Assembly (NCBI RefSeq): GCF_001514065.1
Contig: NZ_KQ948429.1
Location: forward strand, 124,001-188,000
Length of the DNA stretch: 64,000 nucleotides
Direction: 5' to 3'
DNA from: Streptomyces antibioticus
GTDB lineage: Bacteria; Actinomycetota; Actinomycetes; Streptomycetales; Streptomycetaceae
The position numbers and the translations under genes are program-made. The notes beneath the pieces are model-generated. The model was not told where the DNA came from, ran no database searches, and was given only the letters and a program-made list of their open reading frames with translations. Below are positions 51,896 to 59,277 of the stretch, one piece after another. Numbering within the stretch: the first letter of the stretch is position 1; each line of letters starts with the position of its first letter.

Positions 51896-52918
51896 ATGCA
51901 GTACCGCACCCTGGGTCGCACCGGCGTACAGGTCAGCACGCTGGCGCTCGGCGCCATGAACTTCGGTGCGATCGGACGCACCACGCAGGACGAGGCCACC
52001 GCCCTGGTCGACCGGGCGCTGGAGGCGGGGGTGAACCTGATCGACACCGCCGACTGGTACAGCGGCGGCGAGTCGGAGGAGATGGTCGGCAAGGCGATAG
52101 CGGGCCGCCGCGAGGACCTCGTACTGGCCACGAAGGCGGCCATGCCGATGGCGGAGGACAGGCCCAACCACCGCGGCACGTCCCGTCGCTGGCTGACGAA
52201 GGCCCTGGACGACAGTCTGCGACGCCTGGGCGTGGACCATGTCGATCTCTACCAGGTCCACCGCTGGGACCCGGAGACGAGCGACGAGGAGACGTTGGCG
52301 GCCCTGACCGACCTGCAACGGGCGGGAAAGATCCGCTACTTCGGCTCGTCGACGTTCCCGGCGTACCGGATGGTGCAGGCGCAGTGGGCGTCCCGCGACC
52401 TCCACCTCGCCCGCTACGTCACCGAACAGCCCAGCTACTCGATCCTCCAGCGGGGCATCGAGGCGGACGTCCTGCCGGTGGCGGAGGAGTACGGCCTGGG
52501 GGTGCTGGCGTGGAGCCCGCTGGCGTCGGGCTGGCTGACGGGAGCGGTCCGCGAAGGCCGGGACATCACCACCAACCGCTCGGCCGTCCTGCCGGACCGC
52601 TTCGACCTGAGCCTGCCGTACAACCGGGCGAGGCTGGAGGCGGTGGAGAAGCTGGCGAAGCTCGCGGAGGAGTCGGGCCTGACCCTGATCCAGCTGGCGC
52701 TGGGCTTCGTGACGGCCCACCGGGCGGTGACGAGCGCGCTGATCGGCCCGCGCACGCCGGAGCATCTGGAGTCACAGCTGGCGGCGGCGGAAACGGTGCT
52801 GCCGGCGGACGTGCTGGACGCGATCGACGCGATCGTGCCGCCGGGCACGGACCTGGCCGCCCACGAGAAGTTCGCCACCCCGCCGGCGTTGCTGGATCCG
52901 ACCCTGCGCCGCCGCTGA
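51896..52918 (+). CDS. Aldo/keto reductase
   Basis: A 340-residue NADPH-dependent reductase. The motifs are MQYRTLGRTGVQVSTLALGAMNFG, VNLIDTADWYSGGESEEMVGKAI (catalytic Asp, Tyr), LATKAAMPM (Lys), VDHVDLYQVHRWDPETSDEET (His) and VTSALIGPRTPEHLESQL (C-terminal NADP loop). It is likely induced by an aldehyde or ketone via TetR at 51186. A similar enzyme is encoded at 61980 but shares only family features. ATG 51896 is preceded by GGAGGAGAG. Confidence 0.92.
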   Translation: MQYRTLGRTGVQVSTLALGAMNFGAIGRTTQDEATALVDRALEAGVNLIDTADWYSGGESEEMVGKAIAGRREDLVLATKAAMPMAEDRPNHRGTSRRWLTKALDDSLRRLGVDHVDLYQVHRWDPETSDEETLAALTDLQRAGKIRYFGSSTFPAYRMVQAQWASRDLHLARYVTEQPSYSILQRGIEADVLPVAEEYGLGVLAWSPLASGWLTGAVREGRDITTNRSAVLPDRFDLSLPYNRARLEAVEKLAKLAEESGLTLIQLALGFVTAHRAVTSALIGPRTPEHLESQLAAAETVLPADVLDAIDAIVPPGTDLAAHEKFATPPALLDPTLRRR

Positions 52919-52922
52919 CCCC

Positions 52923-53010
52923 TGGGGCCTGTCCGGCGGATCATGCCGCAGACGCGGGGTCAAAAAGGGACCGCCGATTTCCTGCGACCTGATCCGCCGG
53001 ACAGACCCCA
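52923..53010. mobile_element. MITE-like element with 21-bp terminal inverted repeats
   Basis: The 88-bp element is bounded by TGGGGCCTGTCCGGCGGATC at 52923-52942 and its near-perfect reverse complement ending at 53010 (20 of 21 paired, one mismatch). The internal 46 bp carry no coding frame. There is no transposase. This end sequence resembles termini I associate with Streptomyces IS5-like elements, but I cannot verify that. It could also work as a terminator for the reductase gene. No clear target duplication is visible. Confidence 0.6.
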
Positions 53011-53088
53011 GTTTCGTCATGCGCATCCCATGCGACGATCAAGCAACCCGCATGTAAGAACAAAGTCGGCAAATTCGGCGTAGGGCTC

Positions 53089-53146
53089 TACAACCCGCTC
53101 CCCAGGCCATGGATCTGATCCCACGAGTCAACAGACTCCTAGATCA
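53089..53146 (+). promoter_or_regulatory. Shared upstream element, copy 2 (promoter of paralogue C)
   Basis: TACAACC, 17 bp, ATCTGATC, 4 bp, GAGTCAACAGACTC, 3 bp, GATCA. The same blocks and spacing occur on the minus strand at 47868-47925. GAGTC-AACA-GACTC is a perfect 5-bp inverted repeat here. It ends 22 bp before the ATG at 53169. Confidence 0.7.
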
Positions 53147-53168
53147 ACTCTCCCCCTGGGGAACGCAC

Positions 53169-54017
53169 ATGCGCATCAGAGCCACCGCGGCCGCCGTCTC
53201 CGCCGTCACCGGCGCCCTGGCCCTCACCGGCCTCGCCGTCCCGGCCGCCCAGGCCGCCGACTCCGGCACCCCCTACACGCTGGACGTCAGCTTCTCCAAC
53301 TTCAAGATCGCCTCGTCGCTCAAGGTCGGCGCCACCGCCGTCGTCAGCACGAAGGTCAGCTACACGCTGACCCACGGCTCCGACGTCGACCCCACCGCGT
53401 CGGACTTCTTCACCGACCCGTTCCTCTACCACGGCTCGTTCGACGGCGACGACAGCAGCGGTGAGATCTTCGGCGGCACCCCGGCCACCTGCACCGTCAC
53501 CTCGGCCACCACGGCCAACTGCACCAGCACCCTCGAGATCCACCCGGCCGACGGCGACCTCCGCAACGCCGACGCCGGTACCTGGAAGGGCGCCGCCGAG
53601 GCCGTCGACTTCAACGGCCAGGACCCCGACAGCCCCAACCTCGACCTCAGCAAGGTCGGCTACAAGGACCAGGGCGACCTCGCCACCACCAAGGTGCTGC
53701 GCCTCGGCAAGCTCACCGCCAACGCCTCGCCGGAGCCGGTCCGCAAGGGCAGGACCATCACCGTCACCGGCAAGCTGACCCGCGCCAACTGGGAGACCGG
53801 GAAGTACTCCGGCTACTCCAGCCAGTATGTGAAGCTCCAGTTCCGCAAGAAGGGCTCCAGCACCTACACCACGGTCAAGACCATCAAGTCCAGCTCCACG
53901 GGCGCCCTGAGCACCACGGTCACGGCCTCCGTAGACGGCTACTACCGCTACAGCTTCGCGGGCACGGCGACGACTTCGTCGGTGAACGCCACGGGCGACT
54001 TCATCGACGTCCAGTAA
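53169..54017 (+). CDS. Secreted Ig-like-domain protein, paralogue C
   Basis: A 282-residue exported protein. The signal peptide MRIRATAAAVSAVTGALALT ends at about AQA. DVSFSNFKIASSLKVGATAVVSTKV closely matches the corresponding part of paralogue B, as does CTVTSATTANC. The C-terminal 102 residues (KLTANASPEPVRKGRTITVT to GDFIDVQ) are nearly the same as in A and B. ATG 53169 sits after a GGGGAACGC stretch; ATG 53109 is inside the shared upstream element and is rejected. It faces the A/B pair across the sacsin-like and TetR/reductase genes. Confidence 0.85.
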   Translation: MRIRATAAAVSAVTGALALTGLAVPAAQAADSGTPYTLDVSFSNFKIASSLKVGATAVVSTKVSYTLTHGSDVDPTASDFFTDPFLYHGSFDGDDSSGEIFGGTPATCTVTSATTANCTSTLEIHPADGDLRNADAGTWKGAAEAVDFNGQDPDSPNLDLSKVGYKDQGDLATTKVLRLGKLTANASPEPVRKGRTITVTGKLTRANWETGKYSGYSSQYVKLQFRKKGSSTYTTVKTIKSSSTGALSTTVTASVDGYYRYSFAGTATTSSVNATGDFIDVQ

Positions 54018-54025
54018 ACGCCCCT

Positions 54026-54055
54026 AGGGGCGCGGGGAACTGCGCGACCAGCCAC
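54026..54055. repeat. Interspersed repeat, copy 3
   Basis: Thirty bases, AGGGGCGCGGGGAACTGCGC onwards, are the exact reverse complement of the first 30 bases of the repeats at 3168-3198 and 61927-61957. Here it begins 8 bp after the stop of paralogue C, and a GCCCCTAGGGGC palindrome (54020-54031) overlaps its left end. It may aid termination. Confidence 0.75.
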
Positions 54056-54108
54056 AACGGAACCGCGGTCAACCCACAAGCTCAACCACTCTCGGCTCTA
54101 GCCGAGCG

Positions 54109-56508
54109 CTAAGCGGGAACGCGGCGGTCGACCCACTTCCACGTCACCTCCAGGGCGGCCGCCGCCACCACCGAGATCCCCACCGCTATCCACGGCATCG
54201 TCAGCCCCACCAGCTTCAGCGCGAAGAAGTCCTGCAACCACGGGACCGCCAGGACCAGCAGGAACCCCGCGCCCATCGACGCCACCAGCACCACCCGCCA
54301 CCACGTGTACGGCCGGGCGATGATGGCCAGCACCCACATCGAGATCAGGAACAGGGTGAGCGTCGCGACACTCGTCTCCGCATCCAAGGAGCCTTCGCCC
54401 GTGTAGTGGTGACGGGCGATCAGATACGTCACGAAGGTCGCCACCCCGGCCACCAGCCCGCCCGGGATCGAGTACCGCATCACCCGCCGTACGAAGTGCG
54501 GTTTCGCGCGTTCCTTGTTGGGCGCCAGGGCCAGGAAGAACGCCGGTATGCCGATGGTCAGGGTGGACAGCAGGGTCAAGTGGCGCGGCAGGAACGGGTA
54601 TTCCACCTGCCAGCACACCACCAGCACCGCCAGCAGCACCGAGTACACCGTCTTCACCAGGAACAGCGTCGCCACCCGCGTGATGTTCCCGATGACCCGG
54701 CGTCCCTCCGCCACCACGTCCGGCAGCGTGGCGAAGCTGTTGTTGAGGAGGACGATCTGGGCGACCGCGCGCGTGGCCTCCGAACCCGAGCCCATCGAGA
54801 CGCCGATGTCCGCGTCCTTGAGTGCCAGTACGTCGTTCACGCCGTCGCCGGTCATCGCGACCGTGTGCCCGTGGGACTGCAACGCCCCCACCATGTCCCG
54901 CTTCTGCTGCGGGGTGACCCGCCCGAACACCGTGCCCTCGTCGAGGGCGTCCGCCATCCCGTTCTTGTCCGAGGGGAGCGTACGGGCGTCGACCGTCGCG
55001 CCCTCCAGGCCGAGCTTTCCGGCCACGGCGCCCACCGACACCGCGTTGTCACCGGAGATGACCTTGGCGCGGACGTCCTGCTCGGCGAAGTAGCGCAGGG
55101 TGTCGGCCGCGTCGGGCCGCAGTCGCTGCTCCAGTACGACGAGAGCGGCGGCGGAGGCACCGCGCGCGACCTCCGGATCGTCGAGGTCCCCGGTCACCCG
55201 GGCCAGCAGCAGGACGCGCAGGCCTTGCTCGTTGAGCCGCTCGGTCTCCGTCAGGGCCGGATCATCGGGCGCCAGCAGCACGTCCGGCGCCCCCAGCAGC
55301 CAGGTGCTCGACTCCCCGTTGCCCTCGCTGAACCTCGCCCCGCTGTACTTGCGGGCGGAGGAAAAGGGCAGCGACTCGGTGCAGCGCCAGTCCTCGGCGT
55401 CCGGGTAGGCGTCGATGATGGCCTGGAGGGAGGCGTTCGGGCGCGGGTCGGACTCGCCGAGGGCGCCGAGCACCTTGCGTACGTACGTCTCGTCGCTGCC
55501 GCCCAGGGCGCGCAGCTCGGTGACGTCCATGCCGCCCTCGGTCAGCGTGCCCGTCTTGTCGAGGCAGACGGTGTCGATGCGGGCGAGGCCCTCGATGGCC
55601 GGCAGCTCCTGAACCAGGCACTGTTTTCGGCCAAGCCGGATCACGCCGATCGCGAAGGCGACGGAGGTGAGGAGGACCAGGCCCTCGGGGACCATCGGGA
55701 CGATGCCGCCGACCGTGCGGGCGATGGACTCCTTCAAGTCGTGACTCTTGACGACCAGTTGCGTGATCACCAGGCCGATCGCCGCCGGGATCATCATCCA
55801 GGTCACGTACTTGAGGATCGTGGAGATGCCGGTGCGCAGCTCGGAGTGGACCAGTGTGAAGCGGGAGGCCTCCTCGGCGAGTTGGGCGGCGTACGCCTCG
55901 CGCCCCACCTTGGTGGCCTGGAACGCGCCCCCGCCCGCGACGACGAAACTCCCGGACATGACCGGGTCGCCGGGCTGTTTGACGACCGGGTCGGCCTCAC
56001 CGGTGAGCAGCGACTCGTCGATCTCCAGGCCGTCCGCCTCGACGCACACCCCGTCGACGACGGCCTTGTCGCCGGGCCCGATCTCGATCAGGTCGTCGAG
56101 CACGATCTCCGACGTACTGACCTCGATGGCCTCGCCGTCCCGCCGTACCGTCGGCTTCGCCTCGCCGATCACGGCCAGGGAGTCGAGGGTCTTCTTCGCC
56201 CGCCACTCCTGGATGATGCCGATGCCGGTGTTGGCGATGATCACGTACCCGAACAGGCTGTCCTGGAACGGCGCGACGAACAGCATGACCAGCCAGAGCG
56301 CGCCGATGATCGCGTTGAACCGGGTGAAGACGTTCGCGCGGACGATCTCGCCGAGTGACCGGCTGCTGCGCACCGGTACGTCGTTGACCGCCCCCCGCGC
56401 CACCCGCTCGGCGACCTCGGCGGCGCTCAGCCCGCCGTTCGCCACGGGGGCGGGCATGGGTACGGGATGCACAGGATCGAGTTCGGCGCCCGCGTCGATG
56501 TGCGTCAT
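54109..56508 (-). CDS. Cation-translocating P-type ATPase (P2-like)
   Basis: A 799-residue pump. The phosphorylation motif is CLDKTGT with Asp at about 340. LLTGEADPVVKQ is the actuator TGE motif, PMVPEGL the helix-4 signature of the P2/Mg2+-Ca2+ type, and MTGDGVNDVLALKDADIGVSMG the hinge. There are about 8-10 helices. No N-terminal metal-binding domain with CxxC is seen, so soft-metal transport is unlikely. The ion may be Ca2+ or Mg2+; it is not decided. It starts 107 bp from the DUF2530 gene, on the same strand. Confidence 0.88.
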   Translation of the reverse strand: MTHIDAGAELDPVHPVPMPAPVANGGLSAAEVAERVARGAVNDVPVRSSRSLGEIVRANVFTRFNAIIGALWLVMLFVAPFQDSLFGYVIIANTGIGIIQEWRAKKTLDSLAVIGEAKPTVRRDGEAIEVSTSEIVLDDLIEIGPGDKAVVDGVCVEADGLEIDESLLTGEADPVVKQPGDPVMSGSFVVAGGGAFQATKVGREAYAAQLAEEASRFTLVHSELRTGISTILKYVTWMMIPAAIGLVITQLVVKSHDLKESIARTVGGIVPMVPEGLVLLTSVAFAIGVIRLGRKQCLVQELPAIEGLARIDTVCLDKTGTLTEGGMDVTELRALGGSDETYVRKVLGALGESDPRPNASLQAIIDAYPDAEDWRCTESLPFSSARKYSGARFSEGNGESSTWLLGAPDVLLAPDDPALTETERLNEQGLRVLLLARVTGDLDDPEVARGASAAALVVLEQRLRPDAADTLRYFAEQDVRAKVISGDNAVSVGAVAGKLGLEGATVDARTLPSDKNGMADALDEGTVFGRVTPQQKRDMVGALQSHGHTVAMTGDGVNDVLALKDADIGVSMGSGSEATRAVAQIVLLNNSFATLPDVVAEGRRVIGNITRVATLFLVKTVYSVLLAVLVVCWQVEYPFLPRHLTLLSTLTIGIPAFFLALAPNKERAKPHFVRRVMRYSIPGGLVAGVATFVTYLIARHHYTGEGSLDAETSVATLTLFLISMWVLAIIARPYTWWRVVLVASMGAGFLLVLAVPWLQDFFALKLVGLTMPWIAVGISVVAAAALEVTWKWVDRRVPA

Positions 56509-56615
56509 GCATTCGACGGTACGTGCGGTTTTACGGCTTCACCCGCCGAGTGGACGGAAGTTCCGACCTGGGGAGGAGAGCCGGCCGGGTCGTGTGGTGC
56601 CCTGGTAGTACGGGC

Positions 56616-56876
56616 CTACTCGGCGTCCCGTAGGGCCTCGGCCCGCTTGATGGCCGCGTCGCGGCGGCGGACGTAGTAGATGCCGATCAGTCCGAGCCCC
56701 GCGCCGGCCAGGCAGGTCCACACCCACCAGGCGTGTCCGCGGTCGTCGAACCAGCCGTAGAAGGGGAGCTGGACGAGGAAGAGGACGAACCAGAGGATCG
56801 TGCCGCCGATGATCGTCGGCACGATGGGGCCCTCCAGGGGCTCCGGTGCTTCGTGCTGAGGGGTCCACTTCGCCAT
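56616..56876 (-). CDS. DUF2530 small membrane protein
   Basis: An 86-residue protein starting MAKWTPQHEAPEPLEGPIVPTI with two membrane helices (IIGGTILWFVLFLVQLPF and AWWVWTCLAGAGLGLIGIYYV) and a basic C-terminal tail. The opening and DRGHAWWVW fit actinobacterial DUF2530. Function unknown. ATG 56876 is the internal start; 56882 adds two residues. It is divergent from the NCS2 permease. Confidence 0.8.
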   Translation of the reverse strand: MAKWTPQHEAPEPLEGPIVPTIIGGTILWFVLFLVQLPFYGWFDDRGHAWWVWTCLAGAGLGLIGIYYVRRRDAAIKRAEALRDAE

Positions 56877-57020
56877 GGGCACAGCTTACGAGGCGATCGG
56901 AAGGTGCCTGGAGGCGCGCAGGTGGAGCAGGGGTCTACGCGCGGAGATAGCTAACTCCGGGTTTATATGTTCATACTGAAACGGTTTCCGTCTGTCCACT
57001 TCTGCTCGTAGGAACATCCA

Positions 57021-58472
57021 ATGTCCACCTCGGCCACCGCCAAGGCTCCCGCGCCCGAACAGCCGGGCGGCACGCCCGCGTACGGCGCCCTCGACCGCTA
57101 CTTCAAGATCTCCGAGCGGAGCAGCAGCTTCGCCCGCGAGATCCGCGGCGGTTTCGCCACCTTCTTCGCGATGGCCTACATCATCGTGCTGAACCCGATC
57201 ATCCTGGGCAGCGCGAAGGACATGTACGGGCACCAGCTCGACAACGGCCAGCTCGTCACCGCCACCTGTGTCACCGCGGCCTTCACCACGCTCCTCATGG
57301 GCGTCATCGGCAATGTGCCGATCGCGCTGGCCGCCGGTCTCGGCGTGAACTCGGTCGTCGCCCTCCAGCTGGCGCCCCGGATGTCGTGGCCGGACGCCAT
57401 GGGCATGGTGGTCCTGGCGGGCTTCATCGTGATGCTGCTGGTGGCGACCGGTCTGCGCGAGCGCGTGATGAACGCGGTGCCCTTCGGTCTGCGCAAGGCG
57501 ATCAGCATCGGTATCGGCCTGTTCATCATGCTGATCGGGCTCGTCGACTCCGGCTTCGTCTCCCGCATCCCGGACGCCGCCCACACCACCGTCCCGCTCC
57601 AGCTCGGCATCGACGGTCACCTCAATGGCTGGCCGGTCCTGGTCTTCATCCTGGGTGCCCTGCTGACCCTCGCGCTGATCGTCCGCAAGGTGTCGGGCGC
57701 GATCCTCATCTCGATCGTCGCCATGACCGTCCTGGCGATGATCATCGACGCGGTCGCCACGATCCCGTCCTGGGGCCTGACGACGCCGAAGTGGCCCGGC
57801 AACCCGGTCGCCAGCCCCGACTTCGGGCTGATCGGTGACGTCAGCCTGTTCGGCGGCTTCGACAAGGTCGGTGTGCTGACCGGCATCCTCTTCGTCTTCA
57901 CCGTGCTGCTGTCGTGCTTCTTCGACGCGATGGGCACGATCATGGGCGTCAGCGACGAGGCCAAGCTGACCGACGCCCAGGGCCAGATGCCCGGCATCAA
58001 CAAGGTCCTCTTCGTCGACGGCCTCGCCGTCGCGGCCGGCGGCGCGAGCTCCTCGTCCGCCACCACCGCCTTCGTCGAGTCGACGGCCGGCGTCGGTGAG
58101 GGCGCCCGCACCGGCTTCGCCAACCTCGTCACCGGCGGTCTCTTCACGGTGGCGCTGTTCCTCACGCCGGTCGCCACGATGGTCCCGTCCCAGGCGGCCA
58201 CCCCGGCGCTGCTCGCGGTCGGCTTCATGATCCTGGCCAACTCGGTCAAGGAGATCGACTGGGCCGACTGGACGATCGCGATCCCGGCCTTCATCACGAT
58301 GGTGATGATGCCGTTCACCTACTCCATCACCAACGGCATCGGCATGGGCTTCATCACCTTCGTGGTGCTGCGCCTGGCGGCGGGGCGGGCCAAGGAGATC
58401 CCGGTCGCGATGTACGTCGTCTCCGCCGTGTTCGCCTTCTACTACCTGATGCCGGCCCTGGGGCTGACCTGA
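57021..58472 (+). CDS. NCS2-family purine permease (AzgA-like)
   Basis: A 483-residue permease with about 14 helices. Visible family motifs are REIRGGFATFFAMAYIIVLNP, GNVPIALAAGLGVNSVVALQL, NAVPFGLRKAISIGIGLFIMLIGL, CFFDAMGTIMGVSDEA and SSSATTAFVESTAGVGEGARTG. The AzgA/PbuG type carries adenine, guanine or hypoxanthine with protons. ATG 57021 is near AGGAACATCC. No purine riboswitch is seen in its leader. The upstream hairpin GGAG/CTCC at about 56942-56957 is short. Confidence 0.92.
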   Translation: MSTSATAKAPAPEQPGGTPAYGALDRYFKISERSSSFAREIRGGFATFFAMAYIIVLNPIILGSAKDMYGHQLDNGQLVTATCVTAAFTTLLMGVIGNVPIALAAGLGVNSVVALQLAPRMSWPDAMGMVVLAGFIVMLLVATGLRERVMNAVPFGLRKAISIGIGLFIMLIGLVDSGFVSRIPDAAHTTVPLQLGIDGHLNGWPVLVFILGALLTLALIVRKVSGAILISIVAMTVLAMIIDAVATIPSWGLTTPKWPGNPVASPDFGLIGDVSLFGGFDKVGVLTGILFVFTVLLSCFFDAMGTIMGVSDEAKLTDAQGQMPGINKVLFVDGLAVAAGGASSSSATTAFVESTAGVGEGARTGFANLVTGGLFTVALFLTPVATMVPSQAATPALLAVGFMILANSVKEIDWADWTIAIPAFITMVMMPFTYSITNGIGMGFITFVVLRLAAGRAKEIPVAMYVVSAVFAFYYLMPALGLT

Positions 58473-58482
58473 TCGACCGGCC

Positions 58483-58665
58483 TCATGTGAGGCCGTAGAA
58501 CTTCTCCGTCTCCTCGACGGCGGTCTGGAACCGCTCGTCGAAGTCGTCCCGAATGAGCGTCCGGATCACATAGTCCTGGACGCTCATTCCCCTTTTGGCC
58601 GCATGGTCCCGGAGCCGGTCGAGCAGCTCCCCGTCTATCCGCAGGCTGAGCACGCTGGTCCCCAT
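58483..58665 (-). CDS. Ribbon-helix-helix (CopG-like) DNA-binding protein
   Basis: A 60-residue protein, MGTSVLSLRIDGELLDRLRDHAAKRGMSVQDYVIRTLIRDDFDERF. The beta strand VLSLRI and the two helices fit the RHH fold of CopG/Arc/antitoxin proteins. No toxin-like gene is adjacent. The neighbour NCS2 gene converges on it with 10 bp between stops. An in-frame ATG two codons earlier (58671) is an alternative. Confidence 0.75.
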   Translation of the reverse strand: MGTSVLSLRIDGELLDRLRDHAAKRGMSVQDYVIRTLIRDDFDERFQTAVEETEKFYGLT

Positions 58666-58785
58666 GAACACGAGGGTCGCGGGCCGATCCGGGCACCGTT
58701 CACTTTCCGCTGCCGTCTCACTCGTACGGGTGAAGCTCCGGTTTCAGTGGTCAGGCTCACGGGAATCCTCGCGCGCGCCAGCTTG

Positions 58786-58813
58786 TTTAGCGAGAGTAAT
58801 GAGTTACGCTAAA
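58786..58813. promoter_or_regulatory. Palindromic operator at the marR start
   Basis: TTTAGCG (58786-58792) pairs with CGCTAAA (58807-58813) across 14 bp, and an inner GTAA-TGAG-TTAC repeat is nested within. It ends 3 bp before the ATG at 58817. This is the expected place for MarR autorepression. Confidence 0.6.
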
Positions 58814-58816
58814 GAG

Positions 58817-59254
58817 ATGCCGGACCTTACCCATGGCGACGACGTTGCCGCCGTGAACTCCCTACGCTCCGCCGTGATGCGACTGTCGCGCCGACTCAAG
58901 CACCAGCGGGTCGACGAGTCGCTGAGCCCCACCGAGATGTCGGTCCTGGGCACCCTCTCTCTCTGCGGCAAGGCCACCCCCGGTGAGCTCGCCCGCAAGG
59001 AGCACGTACAGCCGCCGTCGATGACCCGCATCGTGGCGCTGCTGGAGGCCAAGGGACTCGTCCGGCTGGAGCCGCACCCCGAGGACCGCCGCCAGAAGGT
59101 CGTCACGAAGACGGAGCAGGCGGAGGCGATGCTCGCCGAGAGCCGCGCCAAGCGCAACGCCTTCCTGGCGACCCTGGTCGACGGACTCGACGAGGACGAG
59201 TGGGCGAAACTGCGCGCCGCCGCCCCCGTGCTGGAGAAGCTCGCACACCTGTAA
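58817..59254 (+). CDS. MarR-family transcriptional regulator
   Basis: A 145-residue winged-helix regulator. The DNA-recognition region is ATPGELARKEHVQPPSMTRIVALLEAKGLVRL, and the wing is EPHPEDRRQKVVTKTE. The N-terminal dimer helix contains LRSAVMRLSRRLKHQRVDE. ATG 58817 and ATG 58799 are both possible; the palindrome makes the later one more likely. The MFS gene starts 23 bp after its stop, so it is a classic local regulator of efflux. Confidence 0.88.
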   Translation: MPDLTHGDDVAAVNSLRSAVMRLSRRLKHQRVDESLSPTEMSVLGTLSLCGKATPGELARKEHVQPPSMTRIVALLEAKGLVRLEPHPEDRRQKVVTKTEQAEAMLAESRAKRNAFLATLVDGLDEDEWAKLRAAAPVLEKLAHL

Positions 59255-59277
59255 GACGCCATGAGGAGGCGAACCCT

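Noticed and set aside
58483-58665. Toxin-antitoxin locus for the ribbon-helix-helix gene
   Set aside because: No toxin-like frame is adjacent: one side is the convergent NCS2 permease and the other the marR promoter region.
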